Positions 1 through 5,222 of a DNA stretch of 20,684 nucleotides are shown here, piece by piece. Position 1 is the stretch's first letter. Every line of letters begins with the position of its first letter. The stretch lies in IMG/VR virus record IMGVR_UViG_3300007734_000445, positions 1-20,684 of that record; one strand, given 5' to 3'. A model generated the notes under the pieces. It saw only the letters and a program-made list of their open reading frames with translations. It searched no databases and was not told the origin of the DNA. The position numbers were made by a program, and so were the translations under genes. The stretch is from a virus.

Positions 1-61
1 GCCGATTTGAGCCTATTTCGACCACGTTGCCACCAGTTGAGCCTTGTTCTGGCTTATTCAT
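1..61 (-). CDS. terL: Terminase large subunit of a third unit (Z), N-terminal fragment
   Basis: The first 20 codons of a TerL gene start at an ATG at 61 and run off the left edge. The peptide carries GGNVVEIGSNR, matching GGQVVEIGSKR at the same position of the complete TerL at 13068-14561; 12 of the first 20 residues agree. The start overlaps the stop of the HNH gene by 8 bases, exactly as in the other HNH-TerL pair. Because the sequence differs from the complete TerL, this fragment belongs to another phage genome, not to a repeat of the same one. TerL is the ATPase and nuclease that packages DNA into the prohead. Only the non-catalytic N-terminus is visible here, so the identity rests on context and similarity. 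Confidence 0.85.
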   Translation of the reverse strand, partial: MNKPEQGSTGGNVVEIGSNR

Positions 62-341
62 GGCTTTGGCTCACGTTTTGAGGTAAATAACGTCCATGGA
101 GAGTCGGGGGTGTGTGTGCCGTACCAGAAAATGACCCCCCCTTCGCTAAATTACACCTTCTGCAAGCGGTTATGAGATTATCCATGTCGTCTGACCCATT
201 CAGGCGCTTCGGGATTATATGGTCAATGTGTAAGTTCTCGTCACTGCCGCAGTACTGGCAGACCCCACCGTCTCTTTGGATAACCTGTTGCCTTAGTCGT
301 CGCCAACCCTTCGACGAACCCTTAGCCCACGATCGACTCAT
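54..341 (-). CDS. HNH endonuclease, end of unit Y
   Basis: A 95-residue HNH nuclease. Zinc ligands C28/C31 and C60/C63 flank the core, with D40-H41 as the catalytic HNH pair and N55 and N64 as the later Asn positions. Small HNH proteins beside TerL are typical of cos-type phages, where they assist terminase cleavage of concatemers; that role is inferred from family and position. The ATG overlaps the stop of the upstream hydrolase gene (TGATG), and the stop lies 8 bases inside the next terL. The protein is roughly half identical to the HNH at 14554-14844. Its codons for TPPTLH near the C-terminus are identical in both copies, unlike the flanking codons. Confidence 0.92.
   Translation of the reverse strand: MSRSWAKGSSKGWRRLRQQVIQRDGGVCQYCGSDENLHIDHIIPKRLNGSDDMDNLITACRRCNLAKGGSFSGTAHTPPTLHGRYLPQNVSQSHE
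95..113. other. Candidate cos or packaging element, left copy
   Basis: The 19 bases catggagagtcgggggtgt are identical to 14595-14613 and lie at the same distance (34 bases) from the downstream TerL start. All six codons (TPPTLH) match including wobble bases, while neighbouring codons differ. The position inside an HNH gene just before terL is where cos sites often lie in actinobacterial phages. This is inference, because other near-identical patches exist between the units, for example around the fibre start. Confidence 0.35.
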
Positions 342-829
342 CAGTGATACCCGTTAGCTTGGAAGAACGCCCAAGCCTTACACATCGAACCGTAACGCTC
401 TTTGATATAACGAATCGACCACTCAATCTGAGTAAAGCCATCGAGGTTCTTGTATTTCGTGTTACGCATCTGGCCAATACCCCAGTGCGACCCGTTGCGC
501 GCTGATGGATTCCAGTGCCTGTTCTCTTTGTCTATCAGTCTCACGAAGCAAGTATATTGCTCGAAGTTCACAATGCGAGAGTGAGCGAAGAGTTTATAGT
601 GATCTGTTGATGTTGTGTCTGTAGCTTGTACGGGTGTCATCTGTAGCATAAGCAAGCCTAACAGTAGGCAAAGCCCTCCCGTTCGCTGCGTTCGCCCCTG
701 CGAGCTACCACGCCCTGCGGCTCGCTGGGAGCGACGACAGCGTAGCCGACGAGTCAAGGATGTGGATAACTTAGACGAGGGCTTGGGCGTGTCTACAGGG
801 TTATCCACAGGCTGGGTATAACTATTCAT
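341..829 (-). CDS. Secreted SLT/lysozyme-like peptidoglycan hydrolase, unit Y
   Basis: A 162-residue protein. Residues 1-50 are polar and Arg-rich, about 52-66 form a hydrophobic signal segment, and a likely signal peptidase site follows VQA (69). The rest is a compact lysozyme-like domain: probable catalytic E102 in the segment DKENRHWNPSA, then GSHWGIGQMRN, and a pair of cysteines (C94, C150) that could form a disulfide. The family cuts glycan strands; a role in wall penetration or lysis is inferred. The start forms an ATGA overlap with the Dam-type gene. The N-terminal extension carries DnaA-box-like sequences and a stem-loop, so its protein sequence may be shaped by DNA function. Unit X has a homologue at 14844-15317. 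Confidence 0.82.
   Translation of the reverse strand: MNSYTQPVDNPVDTPKPSSKLSTSLTRRLRCRRSQRAAGRGSSQGRTQRTGGLCLLLGLLMLQMTPVQATDTTSTDHYKLFAHSRIVNFEQYTCFVRLIDKENRHWNPSARNGSHWGIGQMRNTKYKNLDGFTQIEWSIRYIKERYGSMCKAWAFFQANGYH
700..725. repeat. Inverted repeat GCGAGC(14)GCTCGC
   Basis: A 6-bp perfect stem, gcgagc at 700-705 and gctcgc at 720-725, sits in a GC-rich patch of short imperfect repeats in the N-terminal extension of the hydrolase gene, about 35 bases from the DnaA-box cluster. Unit X has a palindrome at the equivalent place (15212-15225). It may belong to an origin or regulatory element, or may be only a low-constraint coding spacer. Confidence 0.4.
761..809. other. DnaA-box cluster, candidate replication origin of unit Y
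   Basis: Two perfect DnaA boxes are visible: TGTGGATAA at 761-769 (reverse orientation) and TTATCCACA at 801-809. Between them GTGTCTACA at 789-797 matches the box TTGTCCACA at 7 of 9 bases. The order and orientation repeat in unit X (15263-15312), with total spans of 49 and 50 bases. The cluster lies inside the 5' end of the hydrolase gene. No phage replication genes are seen, so host DnaA recruitment here is a reasonable inference. It has not been shown that the site works as an origin. Confidence 0.6.
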
Positions 830-1308
830 CGAACCCTCGCAATACCTAGACGCTTTAATCCTTCAACGTTCTGCTCGCCAAAGGCGAAGAATACCGTGGG
901 CATGAAGATGCCTTTATAGTCACCGTTAGAAGTTACGAACTCCATCCGTGATGGTAACGGCATAATCGCGTCGGCTGCGTCCCACATCTCATCGAACCAT
1001 TTAGCCTTAGCTGTAGGCATTAGGCAGACGCCGTTATTGTGAGCTGCGAACTTACGCGCCCACGGTGTCGAGTTGCTAAACGGTGGATTCATCCAGACTC
1101 GACCTTCCCACGGTTGCGCCAAGCCGTCATCTAGGATCGTGTAATACTTGTCCACCGGTATCCACGAAATGCCGCCAATCGGCTGGGCTGGGTCGGTGTT
1201 GAAGTGCAGACCTAACCCTTCGAAGACCCACGGCGGCGTGTAATAATCGTCAGAGGTCTGCGGTACGTTCTCTGCCCCAATGTCGAGGTCTAGGCTGTAA
1301 TCAGTCAT
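826..1308 (-). CDS. dam: Phage DNA N6-adenine methyltransferase (Dam-type)
   Basis: A 160-residue protein matching the phage Dam family (PF05869 type) by eye. An N-terminal YTPPWVF segment (residues 23-29) precedes F-N-T-D-P-A, and the catalytic NPPF motif stands at 74-77 inside VWMNPPFSNSTPW. The family methylates adenine at N6, usually to protect phage DNA from host restriction. The ATG overlaps the stop of the upstream zinc ribbon gene, and its own stop forms ATGA with the hydrolase start. Unit X has no counterpart: the same slot holds an FmdB-like zinc ribbon gene. The recognition sequence cannot be read from the protein. Confidence 0.85.
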   Translation of the reverse strand: MTDYSLDLDIGAENVPQTSDDYYTPPWVFEGLGLHFNTDPAQPIGGISWIPVDKYYTILDDGLAQPWEGRVWMNPPFSNSTPWARKFAAHNNGVCLMPTAKAKWFDEMWDAADAIMPLPSRMEFVTSNGDYKGIFMPTVFFAFGEQNVEGLKRLGIARVR

Positions 1309-1456
1309 TGAACTGATCCATTAGACAGATACCGAGCTGGCCGCAGACCGTACATTCCAGCACTTTGACGTTAGGCGGTAGATTGTTAGTTACCACGCGC
1401 TCCCTTTGCTTGGTCAGGCGCTTACAAGTCCGGCAGTTATAGTCGAGCAGTTCCAT
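1301..1456 (-). CDS. Small zinc ribbon protein, unit Y
   Basis: A 51-residue protein starting at ATG 1456. It carries a CRTC pair near residue 8 and a CTVC pair near residue 36, the usual four-cysteine zinc ribbon, with NNLPPNVKVLEC between. Unit X has a homologue at 15474-15638 that keeps the NLPPNV segment and the C-terminal Cys pairs. The 5' end overlaps the nuclease-like gene by 20 bases, and the stop lies 8 bases inside the methylase gene. Such proteins often bind nucleic acid or a polymerase subunit, but nothing here shows which. Confidence 0.72.
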   Translation of the reverse strand: MELLDYNCRTCKRLTKQRERVVTNNLPPNVKVLECTVCGQLGICLMDQFND

Positions 1457-1952
1457 ATTTACTCCGTTCCAAGTTCTCCATAGGCTGCAAGTTAATCTGC
1501 GTTACCCAATAGTTACCTTGCTGATCGTGTAGGTACTTCGACTGCTTGGCCACAGCTACTGGCAGCCAGCCGACCAAGTAATAACACGGCGACTTTCCCA
1601 CCACGAGGATGGCCACGTCGTCGTCTCTGTCCCATGTCTGGATTATGAGCGGCGAGTTTTCGTACTTCGCCCACTTGACCTCGATGTCTCGGCCAACATC
1701 GGCCTTGATCTTGTAATTTCGATTGTTGTATTCCGGCAAGTTCTGCTTGAGATACGTGGCCACTGCGCACTCCGCTGCAAAGGCCTCGGTCTGTCGTAGC
1801 ACTAGCTCGGGAAAGGTTAGTTCACCGTACTGCTTCTTCTTTGGGAACGAGTGAGCCTGTTTAGTCCACTGTGGGATGTAATTCTCGGCTCGAAATAAAC
1901 CGCCTCGCGCAGCTAGTAGCTGATGCTCTAAAGGTAAGTTGATCCGTATCAT
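1437..1952 (-). CDS. Putative PD-(D/E)XK-fold nuclease, unit Y
   Basis: A 171-residue protein. The signature is E61 in a helix, D85, then E91-V-K93 (KADVGRDIEVKW), the E...D-x5-E-x-K pattern of PD-(D/E)XK nucleases. The unit X homologue at 15616-16107 keeps all four residues (E52, D77, E83, K85) although much of the rest differs. The downstream region DRDDDVAILVVGKSP...YYLVGWLP is also conserved. The start chosen is ATG 1952, which forms ATGA with the upstream zinc ribbon stop and aligns with the X start; an in-frame ATG at 1961 would add three residues. The role, perhaps recombination or concatemer processing, is inferred from the neighbours. Confidence 0.62.
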   Translation of the reverse strand: MIRINLPLEHQLLAARGGLFRAENYIPQWTKQAHSFPKKKQYGELTFPELVLRQTEAFAAECAVATYLKQNLPEYNNRNYKIKADVGRDIEVKWAKYENSPLIIQTWDRDDDVAILVVGKSPCYYLVGWLPVAVAKQSKYLHDQQGNYWVTQINLQPMENLERSKYGTARL

Positions 1953-2083
1953 TTGCCGCACTCCCTACAGAAGAAGAGAATTGCCAGTCCGTCTTTATAT
2001 TCAAAGACGCCTTCAGCGTTAGGCGTGGGCTTTTCGCACTTGTCGCAGTAATCCCACTTCTTGGTTGCCTCGACCCAGCCCAT
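1949..2083 (-). CDS. Tiny zinc ribbon protein, unit Y
   Basis: A 44-residue protein with CDKC at 13-16 and CREC at 39-42, a four-cysteine zinc ribbon. The ATG at 2083 overlaps the stop of the ssDNA-annealing-like gene (TAATG), and its stop overlaps the nuclease start (ATGA). Unit X carries a longer relative (16104-16298, 64 residues) at the same place, with W-x-x-C-D-K-C and C-R-E-C conserved. Function unknown. Position between the two DNA-metabolism genes suggests a partner protein. Confidence 0.7.
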   Translation of the reverse strand: MGWVEATKKWDYCDKCEKPTPNAEGVFEYKDGLAILFFCRECGK

Positions 2084-2733
2084 TATTTATGCCACGCTTT
2101 AGCTTCACGCTTGACCCACTTGCCAGCCGGATTCAAGTCGTACCAAATGGCCTCGCACTGGTTAGCCTTTAACCGTTCTGGGCAGGCGTAGCCGTGATAG
2201 GCTTTCCCGTTCTTCTGGCTCGTTCCCTCTTTTAGGATCATGTGGCCGTGTTTACACTGTTCCGCTTCTTCCACTAGCTCACCGCCAAGATTGCCGGCGA
2301 TGGCTTGGATTGAAGTTCCGAGTGTTGGCATTCCGGCTTGTTTGGATTGTGCCGTCGAATTCCACGCGTCGAGGTTCTCTCTTGCAGCTACATCTGCCGC
2401 TGATAGACGCTCGACCTTTTCCATGTCCTGACGAGTAGGCCTCGCCTCGCTAGGCGTTAGGGCGCTTATAACTCTTCCGTAAGCGGAAGTGACACAGTTC
2501 TCGACCCAGAAGTCACGATTGACTCCACGATCAGAACGCATTTCGAATGCGAAGTCCACGGCGCTGGGTACAGTGTCTTCGTACTCACGAAACACCATCG
2601 CTTTGACCAAGATGTAACCGCGCTGGACGTCGAAGTCCTCCACTGAGGCCTCAAGTCTGCCGGTTGGGAATTCTAGGCGGAAGCGCTTAATACGGGCGTT
2701 TACGTCCTCGTAGCCGTCCAAGAAGCCGCTCAC
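2083..2733 (-). CDS. Putative ssDNA-annealing or binding protein with C-terminal zinc finger, unit Y
   Basis: A 216-residue protein. Residues 1-95 (GFLDGYEDVNARI, FPTGRLEAS, GYILVKAMVFREYED, WVENCVTSAYGR) show the pattern of actinophage proteins related to single-strand annealing proteins; this is recognised by eye only. Residues about 158-200 form a zinc finger with C160, H162, C184 and C193. GTG 2733 is chosen because it overlaps the upstream stop (GTGA) and aligns with the ATG of the X homologue (16298-16915); a GTG at 2739 is the alternative. A role in recombination-driven replication or concatemer formation would fit a phage without its own polymerase, but is inferred. Confidence 0.6.
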   Translation of the reverse strand: MSGFLDGYEDVNARIKRFRLEFPTGRLEASVEDFDVQRGYILVKAMVFREYEDTVPSAVDFAFEMRSDRGVNRDFWVENCVTSAYGRVISALTPSEARPTRQDMEKVERLSAADVAARENLDAWNSTAQSKQAGMPTLGTSIQAIAGNLGGELVEEAEQCKHGHMILKEGTSQKNGKAYHGYACPERLKANQCEAIWYDLNPAGKWVKREAKAWHK

Positions 2734-2897
2734 TTCCACGCCGCCTCTGTTAATGCCTTAGCGATTGCTCGACCGCGTACGTAGCCCTCAGAGTGTCCGT
2801 CACGCCAGCCTTTGGAATATCCAATCATGGTAAATAAGAACGTGGAAAGACCCACGCTTACCACCATCAGAACGAAGTCTGCTGTTTCCTGTTTCAT
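2730..2897 (-). CDS. Small membrane protein with Gly/Tyr-rich tail, unit Y
   Basis: A 55-residue protein: a hydrophobic segment at about 8-27, then a soluble tail with spaced glycines (GYSKGWRDGHSEGYVRGRAI). The ATG at 2897 has a GGGAG ribosome site lying in a potential hairpin. The stop overlaps the next start (GTGA). The X homologue (16916-17059, 47 residues) keeps the layout of one membrane segment followed by GY..GR..GY..G..IGYRRG. Function unknown. It is the first gene after the only promoter-sized gap in the unit. Confidence 0.75.
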   Translation of the reverse strand: MKQETADFVLMVVSVGLSTFLFTMIGYSKGWRDGHSEGYVRGRAIAKALTEAAWK

Positions 2898-2904
2898 TGT
2901 GTAG

Positions 2905-2939
2905 CTCCCGATTCTGGGAGTCAGTCCGTCTGCTCCCAG
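2905..2939 (-). promoter_or_regulatory. Candidate Shine-Dalgarno switch: two competing hairpins, unit Y
   Basis: On the transcript, element a GGGAG (2933-2937), element b CUCCC (2916-2920) and element c GGGAG (2905-2909, the ribosome site of the next gene) occur in order. Pairing a with b gives a 7-bp stem (2914-2920 with 2933-2939, loop 12) that frees the ribosome site; pairing b with c (stem 5, loop 6) hides it. No T-run follows, so this is not an obvious terminator. The same three-element order is present in unit X. Confidence 0.4.
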
Positions 2940-2968
2940 TCTTAGGGTTCAGCAAGAACGGCACTCGG

Positions 2969-3253
2969 TCAAGGATTACGCGTGTCTTTCGGCGTGTCTT
3001 CCGGACTTTTAGCCTTCGACTTTAAACCGTTTGAAGCTAAGACACCACCAAGCGAACCGGTTAAGAATACCGTCAGAGTAGTTAGCAGATCGATGAAAGC
3101 CTTGTCGTTCGGAGCTTGAACCGAGACGGGCTGCGTTACAAAGATTAGCGCGTAAAGCATGCCAAAGACTGCGCCGCCGAAGACAACCGAAAGCGTGATG
3201 CCGATAAAGACTATCAGCCGAGCGTGTAGCTCCTCAGGGCTGAGGCGTTTCAT
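2969..3253 (-). CDS. Small membrane protein (possible second holin), unit Y
   Basis: A 94-residue protein with two membrane segments at about 12-38 and 54-76, a basic N-terminus and a charged C-terminal tail (KSKAKSPEDTPKDTRNP). The start at ATG 3253 has a good GAGGG site; an upstream in-frame start would run through the lipoprotein gene. It overlaps that gene by 20 bases. Position after holin and endolysin suggests lysis or membrane disruption, but function is unproven. Unit X has an unrelated single-span membrane protein in this neighbourhood. Confidence 0.7.
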   Translation of the reverse strand: MKRLSPEELHARLIVFIGITLSVVFGGAVFGMLYALIFVTQPVSVQAPNDKAFIDLLTTLTVFLTGSLGGVLASNGLKSKAKSPEDTPKDTRNP

Positions 3254-3440
3254 AGACGCCCTCTGGGAGTAAATCTTCTGAGCAAATACCCAAGACCTCG
3301 CATCTTGGCGGCTGACAATCGGGACTCGTCCAGTTCTCGTATTCTTGGCATTCATAGCGCACCCATCCCTGATACCCACAGCCAGACAACAGCAGCGAAA
3401 GGCTGACTGCTATTGCCCATGCCGCGCGTATCGGAATCAA
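3234..3440 (-). CDS. Small cysteine-rich lipoprotein, unit Y
   Basis: A 68-residue protein with a hydrophobic signal (about 6-19) and a lipobox LLSGC, lipidated cysteine at 21. The mature part is rich in Cys and Trp/Tyr (GWVRYECQEYENW...CQPPRCEVLGIC). The start is a TTG overlapping the holin stop (TTGA). A small lipoprotein overlapping a membrane-protein gene directly after holin recalls the Rz/Rz1 spanin layout of phages of outer-membrane hosts, which would be unexpected for an actinobacterial host. I cannot assign a function. Absent from unit X. Confidence 0.65.
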   Translation of the reverse strand: MIPIRAAWAIAVSLSLLLSGCGYQGWVRYECQEYENWTSPDCQPPRCEVLGICSEDLLPEGVYETPQP

Positions 3441-3628
3441 TTCCCCTTGATCCCGAATGCTTCGTCTTTAGGATTCAAGTATCGAAGAACGACTGGCAGA
3501 ACGGCTGCAAGTCCGGCGTAACCAATCTGCTTAATGTCGGGATTAGCTGTGTCTGTCATGTAGACCGCCAAAGCAGCAGCTAGAAAGCTGCGACCCCATG
3601 AGGCTAGAAGTGCTTTTATCTTGTTCAT
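3437..3628 (-). CDS. Holin, unit Y
   Basis: A 63-residue membrane protein with hydrophobic stretches at about 13-25 and 36-50, and the conserved blocks ASWGRSFLAAALAVY and AAVLPVVLRYLNPKDEAFG. It follows the M15 endolysin with an ATGA overlap. A very similar protein occupies the same place in unit X (17342-17527). Holins permeabilise the cytoplasmic membrane at the end of infection so that the endolysin reaches the wall. The call rests on size, topology and position next to the endolysin. Confidence 0.8.
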   Translation of the reverse strand: MNKIKALLASWGRSFLAAALAVYMTDTANPDIKQIGYAGLAAVLPVVLRYLNPKDEAFGIKGN

Positions 3629-4095
3629 TTTCTCTCCTTTAGCTTCAAGCTCCCGATGAGCGCAGCGGCTTTCGCCTCGCTCAAGTCGATTTCGAAGTGC
3701 ATCTCGTCGGCGCGAGACTTGTAATCCCCACCCCAGCGAAGGCCGTACTTCTTGGCGAGCGCTCGGATCATAGGTACTTTCTCATTTGGGAACGTTCCGA
3801 CCTTGCCAAGCTGATGGCTCGAGGCGTTAAGGTCGATGGCCGTCCCAGAGGAGTGATTGCTTAGCTTGTCTGATGATCCGCGCACGTTCCGAAAGCAATA
3901 ACCCCAGTCATCCAGTGAGCCTTCATCGATTGGCTCAATGAGTGCATGAAACTCTTCGGCAAATCCAACCAAGAGTGGAGCGCACTTCTCAGCGCATCGC
4001 AGCTTGATCTTCGTGCCTTTGACCGGATACGACTTCACGCCAATCTCATTCGGATCAGCGGAAGCCGTCCAGCCATTCAATGAAGTAAGAGTCAT
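3625..4095 (-). CDS. M15-family peptidase endolysin, unit Y
   Basis: A 156-residue zinc peptidase of the VanY / D-Ala-D-Ala carboxypeptidase type. Zinc ligands are H81 and D88 (SNHSSGTAIDLNA) and H133 (DEMHFEI, with E131 as likely base). The segment LGKVGTFPNEKVPMIRALAKKYGL...WGGDY is conserved with the X homologue. The whole protein is catalytic domain, with no evident wall-binding module. It cleaves peptide bonds in peptidoglycan and with the downstream holin forms the lysis pair. ATGA overlaps on both sides show tight translational coupling. Confidence 0.92.
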   Translation of the reverse strand: MTLTSLNGWTASADPNEIGVKSYPVKGTKIKLRCAEKCAPLLVGFAEEFHALIEPIDEGSLDDWGYCFRNVRGSSDKLSNHSSGTAIDLNASSHQLGKVGTFPNEKVPMIRALAKKYGLRWGGDYKSRADEMHFEIDLSEAKAAALIGSLKLKERK

Positions 4096-4310
4096 CGGAG
4101 AAGCAATTTCGCTTGCTCTTCTGTAATTCCTAACTGTGCAAGAAGTGCTGCTCTGTCGGTTGCCTTTTGAGATGCGGCTGCCTCGGTTTCCGATTGCGCC
4201 GTTAAACCTTCAGCGCGTGACTTTTCCAGTTCTTTGACTTCCTTATCAGTTAAAGGAATCTCAATAATTTCACCAGTCTGGACGTTGTGTTCGATCTTGA
4301 TTTCGCTCAT
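4092..4310 (-). CDS. Small fibre-associated protein, unit Y
   Basis: A 72-residue, Ala/Glu-rich, probably helical protein. ATG 4310 is chosen because a strong GGAGG site precedes it and the fibre stop TGA lies one base upstream; a longer in-frame version would overlap the fibre gene by about 150 bases. The C-terminus (RAALLAQLGITEEQAKLLLR) is shared with the X protein at 17978-18241 (SILDRLGLTAEEAALLLK), while the N-termini differ. This is the layout expected of a fibre chaperone or accessory protein that varies with its fibre, an inference from position. Confidence 0.65.
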   Translation of the reverse strand: MSEIKIEHNVQTGEIIEIPLTDKEVKELEKSRAEGLTAQSETEAAASQKATDRAALLAQLGITEEQAKLLLR

Positions 4311-4311
4311 T

Positions 4312-5214
4312 TCAGCCTCCGTAAACGGCATAAGTGCCAGTGCCATTGAATGTATAACCACCAGTGGTTGCAATGTTGACTGATGTGATTTGAGCAGCAG
4401 TTTTGAAAATACCTGTGACCCATGTGTTAGTTGTTGAAGGTTCATTAAAGCAACTTTGCGCAACTATTGTCGTGAAACCTGTTGCCTTACAATTTGAAAG
4501 TGTAATAATGTAATAGTTTGAACTGTCTGTATATGTTTGGTTTCGACCGCCTTGCAAATTAAAGGAAGTTCCATTTTGTGTTCTGACATAGTTTGAATCT
4601 GGTCCACCGCTTGCAAATGCGCTAATTGAATCATAAACCGCACTTGTCGAGTTATTTGGTCGCACTCTAATTTGCGAACTAGCGGTTGCCCATGTCAATC
4701 CGTATAAATGAATTTGAATAAAATCCTGCGTAAGACTTGAAATTGTAAGGCTAGTTCCTGTATTTAATGAACCGCTTGTAATTAACGAAAGAGTAAGTGC
4801 CGCTGAAACCGTGCCCCATGAATTCGTTGTTCCATTTGTAGTTAAGTACTGACCATTTGTGCCAGTGCCAAGTCTTGCAAATGTTCCTGAACCAGTTGCC
4901 TGAATTAAGTCACCCGAAGTTGTGAACGCAGTTGCCATTGAGTTGGTGACTGTTACGTCACCCGAAGTTCCACCGCCTGAAATACCAGTTCCAGCAGTTA
5001 CACCAGTGATGTCTCCAGTTGTAGGAGCGACCCAAGTGAAATCCATGTCTGCACTTGTTGTCTTTGATAAGACTTGACCGGTTGTGCCACCTAATAGATC
5101 AGCCATCGATGTTGCCACGGCTTGACCAAAGACTTCAAAGTCTGCCGGCAAATCCGTGACGAGATCGCTTGCCGTCGGCATTTGCCAGCCGAATGGCGTT
5201 GTTGGATTGCTCAT
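4312..5214 (-). CDS. Tail fibre / receptor-binding protein, unit Y
   Basis: A 300-residue protein. ATG 5214 is chosen because a GGAG site follows the upstream stop and it aligns with the X fibre start; an upstream in-frame start would overlap the minor tail gene. The N-terminus (MSNPTTPFGWQMPTASDLV) and the next 35 residues are nearly identical to the X fibre and should attach to the tail. The rest is Thr/Ser/Gly-rich beta-type sequence typical of fibre shafts and heads, and is unrelated to X after about residue 60. The gene looks more AT-rich than its neighbours, consistent with exchange of the receptor-binding part. Confidence 0.8.
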   Translation of the reverse strand: MSNPTTPFGWQMPTASDLVTDLPADFEVFGQAVATSMADLLGGTTGQVLSKTTSADMDFTWVAPTTGDITGVTAGTGISGGGTSGDVTVTNSMATAFTTSGDLIQATGSGTFARLGTGTNGQYLTTNGTTNSWGTVSAALTLSLITSGSLNTGTSLTISSLTQDFIQIHLYGLTWATASSQIRVRPNNSTSAVYDSISAFASGGPDSNYVRTQNGTSFNLQGGRNQTYTDSSNYYIITLSNCKATGFTTIVAQSCFNEPSTTNTWVTGIFKTAAQITSVNIATTGGYTFNGTGTYAVYGG

Positions 5215-5222
5215 ATTTTCTC

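Noticed and set aside
2939-2972. Promoter TTGACC...TAAGAC in the unit Y gap
   Set aside because: Spacing of 22 bases is too long and no better -10 lies at 16-18 bases.
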